A stretch of 64,000 bases of DNA from Chitinophagaceae bacterium (GTDB lineage Bacteria; Bacteroidota; Bacteroidia; Chitinophagales; Chitinophagaceae), in contig JAIETM010000008.1 of assembly GCA_019745155.1 (NCBI GenBank), forward strand, positions 1-64,000, in the 5' to 3' direction. Made by a program: the position numbers and the translations under genes. Positions 45,416 through 57,035 of this stretch are shown piece after piece. Position 1 is the stretch's first letter, and every line of letters begins with the position of its first letter. The notes beneath the pieces are model-generated. The model was given only the letters and a program-made list of their open reading frames with translations, ran no database searches and was not told where the DNA came from.

Positions 45416-46401
45416 GCTAACAGCAAATTACATTCGTGCAATAATTTATCTCTGTTGATCGCCATAGTGCCTACTTCTTCGCAAACCAAACCACCTGCGA
45501 TATTGGCCATCTTTGCAGCCAGGTCCATATTGCCTTTGGTAGCGGCATATACCAATGAAGCAGTAGCAATCACCGTATCACCGGCACCACTCACATCCGC
45601 AATATTGCGCACGTGTGATGGAATCAATGCTTGCTGCTGCTCACCTTGATAGAACACACCTTTTTCAGAAAGGGTAATAAATGAATAACGATGCTGCAAT
45701 GCATCATTCAAAGCTTGATGCACAATATTCAGTGAGTCAAGATTAACCTGTGATATTGACAAATTCAATCCTTCTTTTACTTCTTTCAAATTGGGTTTGA
45801 AAATATCTACTCCTTGATAGGACAAAAAGTTTTTCTTCTTTGGATCTACTGCAGTGCTTACACCATATTGTTTGCATAAAGCAATGGTTTCAGCAATCAC
45901 GCGGGCAGTCAACACACCTTTGTTATAATCCTCCAGAATCAGGACATGCGGTTGTACTTCTTGCAAGTGCTGCGCTACCAGCTTCAATAACTGATCTTCC
46001 AATGCTGTATCAATATCATTGGTATGCTCTGCGTCCAAACGCATCATCTGCTGATTCCTGCCGATAATACGAATCTTATTTGTGGTAATACGATCAGCTG
46101 TAGATAACATCGTTTGCACACCAATACCCGCTTCGCGCAGCATATTGGTCAACATAGCACCATCCGCATCATCACCAATCACAGAGATCATCGTTGTTTG
46201 CGCACCCAATGAGGCAGTGTTCAAAGCCACATTACCTGCACCGCCAATACGGTATTCCTTTTTATTCAATGCCACTACTGGCACAGGTGCTTCAGGTGAA
46301 ATACGATCTACCTGTCCCCACCAGTAAGTGTCCAGCATTACGTCGCCTAAAACGGCAACGCGTATTTGTGTAAAGTCTTGAAACAATTGTTGAAAATCCA
46401 T
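45412..46401 (-). CDS. D-glycero-beta-D-manno-heptose-7-phosphate kinase (RfaE1/HldE kinase domain)
   Basis: 329 residues from MDFQQLFQDFTQIRVAVLGD. PfkB-family kinase with the RISPEAPVPVVAL motif characteristic of RfaE and the catalytic SGAGDTVIATA. It phosphorylates heptose 7-phosphate at C1 in ADP-heptose synthesis for lipopolysaccharide. The adenylyltransferase domain of bifunctional HldE is absent, so that step needs another gene. A longer frame to 46458 overlaps the upstream permease stop and is rejected. Confidence 0.88.
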   Translation of the reverse strand: MDFQQLFQDFTQIRVAVLGDVMLDTYWWGQVDRISPEAPVPVVALNKKEYRIGGAGNVALNTASLGAQTTMISVIGDDADGAMLTNMLREAGIGVQTMLSTADRITTNKIRIIGRNQQMMRLDAEHTNDIDTALEDQLLKLVAQHLQEVQPHVLILEDYNKGVLTARVIAETIALCKQYGVSTAVDPKKKNFLSYQGVDIFKPNLKEVKEGLNLSISQVNLDSLNIVHQALNDALQHRYSFITLSEKGVFYQGEQQQALIPSHVRNIADVSGAGDTVIATASLVYAATKGNMDLAAKMANIAGGLVCEEVGTMAINRDKLLHECNLLLA

Positions 46402-46408
46402 GCCCGCA

Positions 46409-47818
46409 TTATTTTTTGCGCCCTGCAACATAGTACAAAGGTATACCCGCCAATGCAATCAGCAGACCAATACCCGCATAAGTTGGTTTCATCTTTATTA
46501 AGAAGAAACAAAATACCAATGCCAGTACAATATAAATGGCTGGCAATACAGGATAACCAAACGCTTTATATGGTCTAGGTGCATCAGGTTGTTTCTTTCT
46601 CAGGATAAAAATGCCAATGATGGTGAGTGCATAAAACAGTACCACTACAAATGCCACCATATCCAACAAATCGCCATAACCGCCGCTCAAGCAAAGCAAG
46701 CCTGCCCAAGCAGCTTGAATCCATAAAGCATAAGCAGGTACCGCATTCTTATTTAACTCTGCTGTTTTCTTAAAGAACAAACCATCTTTTGCCATAGTGT
46801 AATACACGCGTGCTCCGGCGAGAATTAATCCATTATTACAGCCAAAGGTTGAGACCATGATCATCACAGCAATGATGAGTGTACCGGCATCACCAAATAT
46901 CTTCTGCGAAGCAGCCACAGCTACCCGATCATTCGCTGCAAATGCAATATCATTCAAGGGCAAAACTTTCAAGTACATCAAATTGGCAGAGATGTAAATG
47001 ATGGTTACAATCGCTGTACCTAAAAACAAAGCCAGTCCGATATTCTTACTTGGATTCTTGATTTCACCCGCTATGAAAGTAACATTGTTCCATGAGTCGC
47101 TACTAAAAATAGAACCCACCATCGCAGCTGCAATAGCGCCTACAAGTACCGCACCACTAATCGGCAACCAAGAACCAGCACCAGCGTCGTCTTTCACGTA
47201 ATTAGTAGCCTGCATCCCTGTTTCCCAGTTGCTACTCCAGAAACTTTCTTTTGCTAACACAAAGCCGAAAAGAATCAAACCAAATAATGCTACAAGCTTC
47301 GCTGTGGTAAATACGTTCTGAATAATCTTACCACCCTGCACACCTCTTGTATTGGAATACGTCAGGAATAAAATCATGACTATCGCCAATATTTGCGCGG
47401 CCGATATTTTAAGCCCCATGATATTGGCTAACACATTGTCTTCGCCTAACCATGGAATCAAATAGGCTGTATATCTGCTGAACGCCACCCCTACTGCAGC
47501 AATGGTCGCTGTTTGTATCACGGCAAAGAAACTCCAGCCAAATACAAATCCTGCCAGGGGATTGAATGCTTCTTTCAGGTAAACATATTGTCCGCCCGCT
47601 TTGGGAAACATGGCGCTTAACTCGCCATAACTGAGTGCTGCAGTCAAGGTCATAAAACCTGTGATAGCCCAAACGGCCACCAACCAACCGGCACTACCAA
47701 CATGTCGGGTAATATCTGCACTAACAATGAAAATACCGGAGCCAATCATACCACCGGCCACAATCATAGTGGCATCGAGTAGGCTCAGTGTGGGTTTGAA
47801 CTGGGGTGTTTCTTGCAT
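46409..47818 (-). CDS. Amino acid permease (APC superfamily)
   Basis: 469 residues, 12 predicted membrane segments. First segment begins with the family motif GGMIGSGIFIVSADITRH, followed by GWLVAVWAITGFMTLTAALS. Related to LAT/CAT-type amino acid exchangers; substrate unknown. Its ATG sits only five bases after the last pair of a terminator hairpin, so a promoter between them is impossible (see findings). The heptose kinase gene starts seven bases after its stop. Confidence 0.88.
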   Translation of the reverse strand: MQETPQFKPTLSLLDATMIVAGGMIGSGIFIVSADITRHVGSAGWLVAVWAITGFMTLTAALSYGELSAMFPKAGGQYVYLKEAFNPLAGFVFGWSFFAVIQTATIAAVGVAFSRYTAYLIPWLGEDNVLANIMGLKISAAQILAIVMILFLTYSNTRGVQGGKIIQNVFTTAKLVALFGLILFGFVLAKESFWSSNWETGMQATNYVKDDAGAGSWLPISGAVLVGAIAAAMVGSIFSSDSWNNVTFIAGEIKNPSKNIGLALFLGTAIVTIIYISANLMYLKVLPLNDIAFAANDRVAVAASQKIFGDAGTLIIAVMIMVSTFGCNNGLILAGARVYYTMAKDGLFFKKTAELNKNAVPAYALWIQAAWAGLLCLSGGYGDLLDMVAFVVVLFYALTIIGIFILRKKQPDAPRPYKAFGYPVLPAIYIVLALVFCFFLIKMKPTYAGIGLLIALAGIPLYYVAGRKK

Positions 47819-47823
47819 AAAAA

Positions 47824-47842
47824 ATCCCGCTTTAAGCGGGAT
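47824..47842 (-). terminator. Terminator hairpin abutting the permease start codon
   Basis: ATCCCGCTT (47824-47832), one-base centre, AAGCGGGAT (47834-47842), then on the minus strand TTTTTT leading directly into the ATG of the permease. It should end transcription from the OmpH-like gene. Confidence 0.75.
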
Positions 47843-47868
47843 GAAGATAATTTTTATTGGGCAGAATA

Positions 47869-48453
47869 TTAGTTTTTCTTGTACTGCTGATTCAGCCCTT
47901 TTACCACCTCATCAGTGATATTATAGACTGTATCCTTGAAGTACATAAACTCAGGCGCACTCGAGAAAATATAAGAATATCCCTTCTGTGCGTTATACAC
48001 TTTCAGGTAGTCTTCTATCTTCTTTTTTACATCAGTCAGCTTCTTCAACTGCTCATCTTGTAACTCTTGAGAAGCAGCCTGCTCTTTTAAAGAGTAGTTA
48101 CGCTCCATTTGCTGTAGATCAGCTGTTGCATTCGCTTGCTCTGCCTGTGTCATTGTCTGACCTTTTTCCTGATAGCCCTTCAACTTGCTGAGATATGCAC
48201 TCTTCAAAGAATTTAGTTCAGCAGTTTTTTGCTGCTCTACTTTACGCAAACCTTCTCTGATCTGAATAAAGTAATCAAATTTATTTTCAATAGAGTCCAT
48301 CTCAAAATAAGCAATACGAAAACCGTTGGCAGCAGCTGCATTATTTCCACCTGTTGCAGGTGCACCAGCTTTGGTACCAGAGAAATGTAAATAAAACAAT
48401 ACCGCTACAGCAACTACGAGAACGGCATTCAGTGCAATAGTCAGATTCTTCAT
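47869..48453 (-). CDS. OmpH/Skp family periplasmic chaperone-like protein
   Basis: 194 residues. An uncleaved or signal-anchor N-terminus (LTIALNAVLVVAVAVLFYLH), a short low-complexity linker and then the OmpH core: RIAYFEMDSIENKFDY followed by a long coiled coil (about 75-150) and the C-terminal YSYIFSSAPEFMYFKDT. Skp-like proteins carry unfolded outer-membrane proteins through the periplasm as trimers with tentacle-like coils. Confidence 0.87.
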   Translation of the reverse strand: MKNLTIALNAVLVVAVAVLFYLHFSGTKAGAPATGGNNAAAANGFRIAYFEMDSIENKFDYFIQIREGLRKVEQQKTAELNSLKSAYLSKLKGYQEKGQTMTQAEQANATADLQQMERNYSLKEQAASQELQDEQLKKLTDVKKKIEDYLKVYNAQKGYSYIFSSAPEFMYFKDTVYNITDEVVKGLNQQYKKN

Positions 48454-48528
48454 GAAAGGCTTTTTATAAAATTACCGGTTCAATCTTTACCGGTTTTGTT
48501 AAACGTTTACAATTGGGGTATTAAAAGG

Positions 48529-48556
48529 AAAGTAGGAAGTATACACTTCCTACTTT
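48529..48556 (-). terminator. Terminator after rpoC
   Basis: AAAGTAGGAAGT (48529-48540), loop ATAC, ACTTCCTACTTT (48545-48556): twelve perfect pairs; on the minus strand followed by T-rich sequence. It lies 22 bases past the rpoC stop. Confidence 0.8.
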
Positions 48557-48578
48557 CTATAATGATCAGCAGGGCTGA

Positions 48579-51500
48579 TTATTCTTCATCATCAAAGCTC
48601 ATGGCTTCGCGGGTAGTAGCAAGTACTTCGTACTCTTCTTTGCTACCAACGATGAGGTTCTCAAACTGCTTCTGACCTGTACCTGCTGGGATCAAGTGAC
48701 CAGTGATCACGTTCTCCTTCAGACCGAGCATGGTATCTGTTTTACCATTGATAGCGGCCTGGCTAAGTACCTTGGTAGTTTCCTGGAACGATGCAGCAGA
48801 GATCCAGCTTTGTACACCCAGAGATGCTTTGGTGATACCAAGCAATACTGGTCTTGCTGTAGCCGGACGTGCATCACGTACTTCTACCAATTGCTTATCT
48901 GCACGACGCAGGATAGAATTCTCTTCACGTAGTTCACGAAGTGTTACGATCTGACCAGCACGCAGCTTGCTGCTATCGCCTGGGTTGGTAACTACTTTCT
49001 TATCGTAGATACGATCGTTCTCCTCGATAAAGTCAAATCTGTCTTCCAGATCTTCCTCCAAGAATTTCGTATCACCTGCATCCACGATTTCTACCTTCTT
49101 CATCATCTGGCGTACGATCACTTCAATGTGCTTGTCGTTGATCTTTACACCCTGTAAGCGGTATACTTCCTGAATTTCGTTTACTACGTATTCCTGTACA
49201 GCGAAAGGTCCTTTGATTGCGAGGATATCTGCTGGTGCGATCTGTCCATCTGACAACGGTGCACCTGCTTTTACGAAGTCGCCATCCTGAACCAGAATCT
49301 GACGGGTAAGCGGTACTAAGTACTTCTTCACCATGCCGTCCTTAGACTCAACGATGATTTCGCGGTTACCACGCTTCACGTTACCGAAGCTTACCACACC
49401 ATCAATCTCACACACAATCGCAGGGTTACCCGGATTACGTGCTTCGAACAATTCAGTTACACGTGGCAGACCACCCGTGATATCGCGGAGCTTACCAAGG
49501 ATACGTGGAATCTTCACCAACACCTGACCAGCTCTTACCTCATCACCTTCTTCTACAACGATGTGTGAACCTACAGGGAGGTTATAGTTCTTCACTTCCT
49601 TACCATCTACATAGATTGAAGGAATCTTGGTTTTATCTTTTGTTTCGATAACCACTTTCTCGCGGTGACCAGTTTGTTCGTCAGCTTCATCGCGGTAAGT
49701 AACACCATCGATAACACTTTCAAAGCGGATGGTACCATTTACTTCAGCAACAATGACATTGTTGAATGGATCCCAAGTACAGATAGGCTCACCCTTCTTC
49801 ACTTGCTGACCATCTTTCACCACCAGTGTAGAACCGTAAGGCACGTTATTGGTAATGAGCAAACGATCATTCTTCACATCCATGATTCTCACTTCACCTG
49901 TACGACCGATAACGATCTGTACTTTCTCACCTTCATTATTGGTAGCAGTTACTGTACGCAGACCATCGAACTGAATCGTACCATCGAACTTCGCATTCAA
50001 TGAAGATTCAACTGATGCAGAACCCGCAACACCACCCACGTGGAAGGTACGCAGTGTCAACTGGGTACCTGGTTCACCGATTGACTGTGCAGCAATGATA
50101 CCTACAGCATCACCAGCCTGAGTAATATAACCAGTAGCCAGGTTCTTACCATAACACTTCACGCACACACCGCGCTTGCTTTCGCAAGTCAGTACTGAAC
50201 GGATCTCTACAGTTTCAATACCACTATCTTCAATACGCTTTGCTATATCTGTTGTGATCTCTTCACCAGCAGCAATGATCAACTCATCAGTCTGAGGATC
50301 GAATACGCTGTGCAATGAAGTACGACCTTCAATACGATCGCTCAGTGGCTCGATGATATCTTCATTATCCTTCAAAGCAGAAGTAGCAATACCACGGAGT
50401 GTACCACAATCCTCTTCAGAGATAACCACATCTTGAGAAACGTCAACCAAACGACGAGTCAGGTAACCGGCATCGGCTGTTTTCAAGGCCGTATCGGCAA
50501 GACCTTTACGGGCACCGTGCGTAGAGATGAAGTAATCCAATACGTTCAGACCTCCTTTGAAGTTTGACAAGATTGGGTTTTCAATTACTTCAGAACCAGT
50601 AGAACCACTCTTACGCGGCTTGGCCATCAGACCACGAATACCTACCAGCTGCTTTACCTGTGTTTTAGAACCACGGGCACCTGAATCAAGCATCATGTAC
50701 ACAGAGTTGAAGCCCTGCTTATCATTTGCCATTTCGCGAATCAGGGTTTCTGTGATTCGTGTATCCACACGGCTCCAGATATCGATCACCTGGTTATAAC
50801 GTTCGTTATTGGTGATCAGACCCATGTTATAGTTTTCCCATACCTCATCTACTTCTGACTTGGCGTTATCCAGAAGCTCATTACGCATATCCGGAACGAT
50901 CAGGTCATTCACGTTGAACGACAGACCACCACGGAAGGCCATGCGGAAACCAAGCTGCTTAATATCATCCAGGAATTTAGCAGTAGCAGGTACGTTAGTA
51001 ATCTTGATGATGTCACCAATGATCTCACGCAGATTCTTCTTAGTGAGCAGTGCGTTGATGAAACCTACTTCTGCAGGTACGTGCTGGTTGAAGAGTACGC
51101 GACCAACTGTTGTGTCGATCAACTTCTTCACCAACTTGCCGTTTTCACGCACATTGGTTTTCACTTTAATATTTGCATGCAGATCAACTTTGTTTTCATT
51201 GTAAGCGATCAGCACTTCTTCCATATTGTAGAAAGCCTTGCCTTCACCTTTAACGGTTTCAGTTGCAGTGGTTTTCTTACCCTTGGTGATATAGTACAGA
51301 CCGAGTACCATGTCCTGTGAAGGCAGGGTAATTGGTGTACCGTTCTGCGGGTTCAAGATGTTGTGTGAAGACAACATCAACAACTGGGCTTCCAATACAG
51401 CCGCATTGCTCAAAGGCACGTGCACGGCCATCTGGTCACCATCGAAATCGGCGTTGAACGCAGAAGTTACCAATGGGTGTAACTGAATGGCCTTACCTTC

Positions 51501-52862
51501 TACCAGTTTTGGCTGGAAAGCCTGAATAGACAAACGGTGCAGTGTTGGAGCACGGTTTAACAATACAGGGTGACCTTTCAGAATATTTTCTAAGATATCC
51601 CAAACAACAGCCTCTTTTCTGTCAACCAATTTCTTAGCAGACTTCACTGTTTTTACGATACCTCTTTCAATCAGTTTACGAATGATGAATGGCTTGAACA
51701 ATTCAGCTGCCATATCTTTTGGCAGACCGCACTCATGCATTTTAAGTTCAGGACCTACTACGATTACAGAACGACCAGAATAGTCAACACGCTTACCGAG
51801 CAAGTTCTGACGGAAACGGCCCTGCTTACCTTTCAGGATATCAGAGAGTGATTTCAGCGCACGACCACCTTCAGCCTTCACCGCATTAGATTTACGGCTG
51901 TTGTCGAACAATGAGTCAATCGCTTCCTGCAGCATACGCTTTTCGTTACGCAGAATCACTTCAGGTGCTTTGATCTCCAACAGACGCTTCAAGCGGTTGT
52001 TACGGATGATCACACGACGATACAAATCGTTCAAATCAGATGAAGCGAAACGACCACCATCCAAAGGCACCAATGGACGCAATTCTGGTGGAATCACCGG
52101 AATGTACTGCATCACCATCCACTCAGGACGGTTCGTGATACGAGACGATGCATCGCGGAAAGCTTCCACAACGCTCAAACGCTTCAACGCATCCGCTTTA
52201 CGCTGCTGAGATGTTTCAGTAGCAGCAGCATTACGCAGGTTATAACTTAATTCATCCAGATCGATGCGGGCCAGCAAATCATGCACAGCTTCAGCACCCA
52301 TCTTAGCGATGAACTTTTGAGGATCTTCATCAGGCAGGTATTGGTTGTCTTTTGGTAAAGTATCCAGTAAATCCAGATACTCTTCCTCAGTCAACAGATC
52401 ACCTGTTTTCAGGTTTTCTTTGATACCGCCTTGGATTACTACATAACGCTCGTAATAAACGATGCTCTCTAATTTCTTAGAGCTCATACCGAGCAGGTAG
52501 CCAATCTTGTTAGGCAGACTCTTGAAATACCAAATATGTACTACAGGCACCACCAGTTTGATGTGGCCCATACGCTCACGACGAACTTTTTTCTCGGTTA
52601 CTTCTACACCGCAACGGTCGCAGACAATACCCTTGTAACGAATGCGCTTGTACTTACCGCAGGCACATTCGTAGTCCTTAACTGGACCGAAAATTCTTTC
52701 ACAGAAGAGACCATCACGCTCCGGCTTATACGTACGGTAGTTGATGGTTTCAGGCTTCAATACTTCACCAAAGCTGCGCTCCAGAATGGTATCGGGAGAA
52801 GCCAGACTGATGGTGATTTTTGAAAACGTGGATTTTGCACGTTGCTCTTTTCTGATTGCCAT
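48579..52862 (-). CDS. rpoC: RNA polymerase subunit beta-prime
   Basis: 1427 residues. The N-terminal zinc site is [20 protein letters not shown], the catalytic magnesium loop is [16 protein letters not shown], and the second zinc cluster is around [13 protein letters not shown]. The trigger loop region and C-terminal clamp are intact. Forms the active site with beta. Follows rpoB by about 105 bases, with a hairpin between them, and ends at a strong terminator. Confidence 0.98.
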   Translation of the reverse strand: MAIRKEQRAKSTFSKITISLASPDTILERSFGEVLKPETINYRTYKPERDGLFCERIFGPVKDYECACGKYKRIRYKGIVCDRCGVEVTEKKVRRERMGHIKLVVPVVHIWYFKSLPNKIGYLLGMSSKKLESIVYYERYVVIQGGIKENLKTGDLLTEEEYLDLLDTLPKDNQYLPDEDPQKFIAKMGAEAVHDLLARIDLDELSYNLRNAAATETSQQRKADALKRLSVVEAFRDASSRITNRPEWMVMQYIPVIPPELRPLVPLDGGRFASSDLNDLYRRVIIRNNRLKRLLEIKAPEVILRNEKRMLQEAIDSLFDNSRKSNAVKAEGGRALKSLSDILKGKQGRFRQNLLGKRVDYSGRSVIVVGPELKMHECGLPKDMAAELFKPFIIRKLIERGIVKTVKSAKKLVDRKEAVVWDILENILKGHPVLLNRAPTLHRLSIQAFQPKLVEGKAIQLHPLVTSAFNADFDGDQMAVHVPLSNAAVLEAQLLMLSSHNILNPQNGTPITLPSQDMVLGLYYITKGKKTTATETVKGEGKAFYNMEEVLIAYNENKVDLHANIKVKTNVRENGKLVKKLIDTTVGRVLFNQHVPAEVGFINALLTKKNLREIIGDIIKITNVPATAKFLDDIKQLGFRMAFRGGLSFNVNDLIVPDMRNELLDNAKSEVDEVWENYNMGLITNNERYNQVIDIWSRVDTRITETLIREMANDKQGFNSVYMMLDSGARGSKTQVKQLVGIRGLMAKPRKSGSTGSEVIENPILSNFKGGLNVLDYFISTHGARKGLADTALKTADAGYLTRRLVDVSQDVVISEEDCGTLRGIATSALKDNEDIIEPLSDRIEGRTSLHSVFDPQTDELIIAAGEEITTDIAKRIEDSGIETVEIRSVLTCESKRGVCVKCYGKNLATGYITQAGDAVGIIAAQSIGEPGTQLTLRTFHVGGVAGSASVESSLNAKFDGTIQFDGLRTVTATNNEGEKVQIVIGRTGEVRIMDVKNDRLLITNNVPYGSTLVVKDGQQVKKGEPICTWDPFNNVIVAEVNGTIRFESVIDGVTYRDEADEQTGHREKVVIETKDKTKIPSIYVDGKEVKNYNLPVGSHIVVEEGDEVRAGQVLVKIPRILGKLRDITGGLPRVTELFEARNPGNPAIVCEIDGVVSFGNVKRGNREIIVESKDGMVKKYLVPLTRQILVQDGDFVKAGAPLSDGQIAPADILAIKGPFAVQEYVVNEIQEVYRLQGVKINDKHIEVIVRQMMKKVEIVDAGDTKFLEEDLEDRFDFIEENDRIYDKKVVTNPGDSSKLRAGQIVTLRELREENSILRRADKQLVEVRDARPATARPVLLGITKASLGVQSWISAASFQETTKVLSQAAINGKTDTMLGLKENVITGHLIPAGTGQKQFENLIVGSKEEYEVLATTREAMSFDDEE

Positions 52863-52931
52863 AGATGTTTAAGCTTTTAGCTTAAGGCCGCCGCTACGAG
52901 CTGGCAGCAAATGAATGAACAGAATATGGTG

Positions 52932-52960
52932 AAAGCCCGGTACTCGTAGTACCAGGCTTT
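52932..52960 (-). other. Hairpin in the rpoB-rpoC spacer
   Basis: AAAGCC/GGCTTT with GGTACT/AGTACC inside (52932-52960), separated by one mismatch. No long T run follows, so it is more likely an mRNA stabilising or processing structure than a terminator. Confidence 0.5.
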
Positions 52961-52967
52961 ACTGTTA

Positions 52968-55900
52968 TTAATCGAACTTCAGATCCAGACCCAGACCTCT
53001 TAATTCGTGAACCAATACATTGAATGATTCAGGAATACCAGCGCGAGGAATATTATCACCCTTCACGATAGCTTCATAAGTCTTGGCACGGCCGATGATA
53101 TCATCAGACTTGATGGTGAGCAGTTCCTGCAGGATATTGGCAGCACCATAAGCTTCCAATGCCCAAACTTCCATTTCACCGAAACGCTGACCACCGAACT
53201 GAGCTTTACCACCAAGCGGCTGCTGGGTAATCAAGCTGTATGGCCCGATAGAACGTGCGTGCATCTTATCATCAACCATGTGGTGTAGTTTGATCATGTA
53301 GATCACACCTACAGTGGCTTTCTGGTGGAAGCGCTCTCCCGTTTCACCGTCATACAGGTAAGTATGACCGTTCAATGGAATATTTGCTTTACCACACAGT
53401 TCTTCAATTTCTGTAGTAGTTGCACCATCAAAGATTGGTGTTGCAAACTTCACACCCAACTTCAAGCCAGTCCAACCAAGGATGGTTTCGTAAATCTGAC
53501 CCAGGTTCATACGGCTTGGTACGCCCAATGGGTTCAGAACGATATCAACCGGTGTACCATCTTCCAAGAATGGCATGTCTTCTGCACGTACAATCTTCGC
53601 AACGATACCCTTGTTACCGTGACGACCCGCCATCTTATCACCCACTTTCAGCTTACGCTTCACAGCCAGGTAAACTTTTGCCAGTTTCAATACACCAGCA
53701 GGCAGTTCATCACCGATAGAGATATTAAACTTCTCGCGCTTGTAACGTCCGAGTTCTTCGTTGTACTTGATGTTGAAGTTGTGTAACAAAGTATTGATCT
53801 GCTCATCAACAACTGTATCGCCAGTCCAACCCAAAGGATTCACGTTCTGATAGTCGATACCTGCCAGATTCTTTGCATTGAACTTAGCACCCTTACCAAT
53901 CAGCACTTCACCGAAGTTGTTGCTAACACCTGCAGAAGCCTTATCCTTCAACAGCTGGCTCAGTTTGCTATACAATTGCTCGCGCAGTTCTTCTTCGTTC
54001 TGCTGGTGAATCTTCTCTACTTTTTCCAGCATAGCTTTCTCACGCACTTTCGCATTCTTATCCTTCTTCGCGCGCTGGAAAAGTTTCTTATCAATCACCA
54101 CACCTTCAGTACCGTTAGGTGCTTTCAATGAAGCATCTTTGGCATCACCTGCTTTGTCGCCGAAGATGGCACGAAGCAGTTTTTCTTCTGGTGTAGGATC
54201 AGATTCACCTTTAGGTGTGATCTTACCAATCAGGATATCACCTTCTTTGATAGTTGCACCGATGCGGATGATACCGTTCTCGTCCAGATCCTTCGTTGCT
54301 TCTTCAGAAACGTTTGGAATATCTGGAGTCAGTTCTTCTTCACCCAATTTGGTATCGCGTACTTCCAGTTCATACTCTTCAATGTGTACTGAAGTGAACA
54401 GGTCTTCGCGAACTACTTTCTCGCTGATTACGATGGCATCCTCGAAATTGTAACCCTTCCAAGGCATGAATGATACCAGCAGATTTCTACCCAATGCCAG
54501 TTCACCATCCTTAGTTGCGTAACCTTCAGTCAAGAAATCACCCTTCTTCACCTTCTGTCCTTTTCTAACCGCTGGGCGCAGGTTAATACATGTGCTCTGG
54601 TTGGTTTTGATGAACTTGGTGAGTCGGTATACTTTCAGATCGTCTTCAAAACTTACCAGACGATCGAGGTCGTTTCTCTCATAACGGATGTGAATTTCAT
54701 TTGCATCAACGAACTCAACCACACCATCACCTTCAGCGTGAATCTGGATTCTCGCATCACGTGCAGCCTTACCTTCCAGACCTGTACCCACGATTGGGTT
54801 TTGAGGACGAATCAATGGTACAGCCTGACGTTGCATGTTTGATCCCATCAACGCACGGTTGGCATCATCATGCTCCAGGAATGGAATCAGCGAAGCACTC
54901 AAACCTACAATCTGGTTAGGCGCTACGTCCATATATTCTACTTCCTGCTTTTCCAGAATCGGGAAGTCACCTGTCTGACGAGACACAACGCGCTCATCGG
55001 TTAAGTTACCCTTCTCATCCAACTTAGAGCTGGCCTGGGCAATCTTCGCAGTATCTTCTTCTTCCGCACTCAGGAAAGTGAGCTGCTTCATATCTACTTT
55101 ACCGTCGTTTACTTTACGGTAAGGTGTTTCGATGAAGCCCATATCATTAATCTTCGCGTGTACGCAAAGTGTAGAGATCAAACCGATGTTTGGACCTTCT
55201 GGTGTTTCGATAGTACACAGACGACCATAGTGGCTATAGTGTACGTCACGAACTTCGAAACCAGCACGCTCACGACTCAGACCACCGGGTCCCAGTGCGG
55301 AGATACGACGCTTGTGCGTGATCTCACTTAATGGGTTGGTTTGATCTAAGAACTGAGATAACTGAGATGTACCAAAGAATGAGTTGATCACAGAAGACAG
55401 TGTTCTGGCATTGATCAAATCAACTGGCGTAAACACTTCGTTATCGCGCACGTTCATACGCTCACGAATAGTACGAGCCATACGAGCCAGACCTACACCG
55501 AACTGTGCATACAACTGCTCACCTACGGTACGAACACGACGGTTGCTCAGGTGATCGATATCATCGATTTCAGCCTTCGCATTGGTCAAACGAACCAGGT
55601 ATTTGATGATTTCAATGATATCATCTTTAGTCAACACTTTCTTCTCTAATGGGAAGGTCAGGTTGAGCTTCTTGTTGATCTTATAACGACCTACTTCACC
55701 CAGATCATAACGCTTGTCTGAGAAGAAGAGCTTGTCGATAATACCACGAGCAGTTTCATTATCTGGCGCATCAGCACCACGCAATTGGCGGTAGATGTGC
55801 TGAACCGCTTCCAGTTCACTGTTTGAAGTATCCTTATTCAGGGTGTTATAGATGATGGCATAATCACCACCAACATTTTCTTTTTGGATGAATACACTCT

Positions 55901-56771
55901 TCACGCCCAGCTCAACGATGGTATCGATGGCTTCTTCGTCAAGAATAGTATCACGCTCCATCACGATTTCGTTACGCTCAATGCTCACTACTTCACCAGT
56001 ATCTTCATCCACGAAATCTTCTACCCAAGTTCTCAGCACACGGGCAGCCAGTTTCTGACCTACGTGATTAGCGAGGGTTTTCTTATCAGCCTTCACTTCG
56101 TCGGCCATGCCGAAAAGTTCCAGGATATCTTTATCGGTTTCGAAGCCGATAGAGCGAAGCAACGTTGTTACCGGGAATTTCTTCTTACGGTCGATGTACG
56201 CATACATCACGTTGTTGATATCTGTAGCAAATTCCATCCATGCACCTTTGAAAGGAATCACACGGGCAGAATAGATCTTTGTACCGTTGGGGTGAATAGA
56301 CTGGCCAAAGAATACACCAGGTGAACGGTGTAACTGGCTTACCACAACACGCTCAGCACCGTTGATTACAAAGGTACCACGTGGGGTCATGTAAGGAATG
56401 TTTCCGAGGAACACATCCTGTACAATGGTTTGGAAATCTACGTGCTCTTCATCGTTACAGCTCAAACGCAGTTTCGCCTTAAGGGGAACAGCGTAAGTAA
56501 GTCCACGCTCCATACACTCTTCAATGGTGTAACGTGGTGGATCGATGAAGTAGTCGAGGAATTCCAGTACGAAGATGTTACGGGTATCCGTGATAGGAAA
56601 ATTCTCCTTGAATACACGGAACAGACCTTCGTTGTTACGTTTGTCGGGTGTGGTCTCTAACTGGAAAAACTCTTTAAAGGATTCTAACTGGATGTCCAAA
56701 AGATCAGGAGCGTCAGCCAGGTGTTTTGTCTTACCAAAGCTGATCCTGTTGTTCAGAGTAGTTGTAGACAT
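52968..56771 (-). CDS. rpoB: RNA polymerase subunit beta
   Basis: 1267 residues from [20 protein letters not shown]. Conserved blocks include the rifampicin region [20 protein letters not shown] followed by [13 protein letters not shown], the GEKVVREDL-like and [15 protein letters not shown] segments, and the C-terminal [20 protein letters not shown]. The rifampicin-contact residues visible here look wild-type ([17 protein letters not shown]). rpoB has its own promoter at 56916 because an M13 peptidase gene separates it from rplL. Confidence 0.98.
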   Translation of the reverse strand: MSTTTLNNRISFGKTKHLADAPDLLDIQLESFKEFFQLETTPDKRNNEGLFRVFKENFPITDTRNIFVLEFLDYFIDPPRYTIEECMERGLTYAVPLKAKLRLSCNDEEHVDFQTIVQDVFLGNIPYMTPRGTFVINGAERVVVSQLHRSPGVFFGQSIHPNGTKIYSARVIPFKGAWMEFATDINNVMYAYIDRKKKFPVTTLLRSIGFETDKDILELFGMADEVKADKKTLANHVGQKLAARVLRTWVEDFVDEDTGEVVSIERNEIVMERDTILDEEAIDTIVELGVKSVFIQKENVGGDYAIIYNTLNKDTSNSELEAVQHIYRQLRGADAPDNETARGIIDKLFFSDKRYDLGEVGRYKINKKLNLTFPLEKKVLTKDDIIEIIKYLVRLTNAKAEIDDIDHLSNRRVRTVGEQLYAQFGVGLARMARTIRERMNVRDNEVFTPVDLINARTLSSVINSFFGTSQLSQFLDQTNPLSEITHKRRISALGPGGLSRERAGFEVRDVHYSHYGRLCTIETPEGPNIGLISTLCVHAKINDMGFIETPYRKVNDGKVDMKQLTFLSAEEEDTAKIAQASSKLDEKGNLTDERVVSRQTGDFPILEKQEVEYMDVAPNQIVGLSASLIPFLEHDDANRALMGSNMQRQAVPLIRPQNPIVGTGLEGKAARDARIQIHAEGDGVVEFVDANEIHIRYERNDLDRLVSFEDDLKVYRLTKFIKTNQSTCINLRPAVRKGQKVKKGDFLTEGYATKDGELALGRNLLVSFMPWKGYNFEDAIVISEKVVREDLFTSVHIEEYELEVRDTKLGEEELTPDIPNVSEEATKDLDENGIIRIGATIKEGDILIGKITPKGESDPTPEEKLLRAIFGDKAGDAKDASLKAPNGTEGVVIDKKLFQRAKKDKNAKVREKAMLEKVEKIHQQNEEELREQLYSKLSQLLKDKASAGVSNNFGEVLIGKGAKFNAKNLAGIDYQNVNPLGWTGDTVVDEQINTLLHNFNIKYNEELGRYKREKFNISIGDELPAGVLKLAKVYLAVKRKLKVGDKMAGRHGNKGIVAKIVRAEDMPFLEDGTPVDIVLNPLGVPSRMNLGQIYETILGWTGLKLGVKFATPIFDGATTTEIEELCGKANIPLNGHTYLYDGETGERFHQKATVGVIYMIKLHHMVDDKMHARSIGPYSLITQQPLGGKAQFGGQRFGEMEVWALEAYGAANILQELLTIKSDDIIGRAKTYEAIVKGDNIPRAGIPESFNVLVHELRGLGLDLKFD

Positions 56772-56915
56772 AGTATTTAGGTAACCGGTTTTTTAGCCAA
56801 CTAGCCGGGGCGTTGAAACTTACAGGTTTCTTACGTCCTGATTAACAGTCGATTGCGCATCTCATGGCCATGAAACGAATCGACACGAGCTAATTAGCTG
56901 AAATTTAAAGGACTG

Positions 56916-56945
56916 CAAAGGTAATGAATGAGACAAAACGGCAAA
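56916..56945 (-). promoter_or_regulatory. -33/-7 promoter of rpoBC
   Basis: Minus strand: TTTG (56945-56942), spacer of 18, TACCTTTG (56923-56916), exact match to the Bacteroidota consensus. The leader to the rpoB ATG at 56771 is about 135 bases; it contains GCCGGGGCG and CATGGCCATG motifs but no clear riboswitch. Confidence 0.75.
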
Positions 56946-56987
56946 AACAAATTTTGGACCAAACTACCCATTGTGCAAAAATAAAAT

Positions 56988-57013
56988 GTCCACCCAGGTG
57001 GTTTGGGGTGGAC
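56988..57013 (-). terminator. Terminator after the M13 peptidase gene
   Basis: GTCCACCC (56988-56995) pairs with GGGTGGAC (57006-57013), loop of ten, followed on the minus strand by ATTTTATTTTT. Confidence 0.75.
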
Positions 57014-57035
57014 GTTCTCTCGAAAAACCTCGATT

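Noticed and set aside
52932-52960. Terminator between rpoB and rpoC
   Set aside because: The hairpin lacks a proper T run and rpoC needs the rpoB transcript, since no TAnnTTTG promoter is visible in the spacer.
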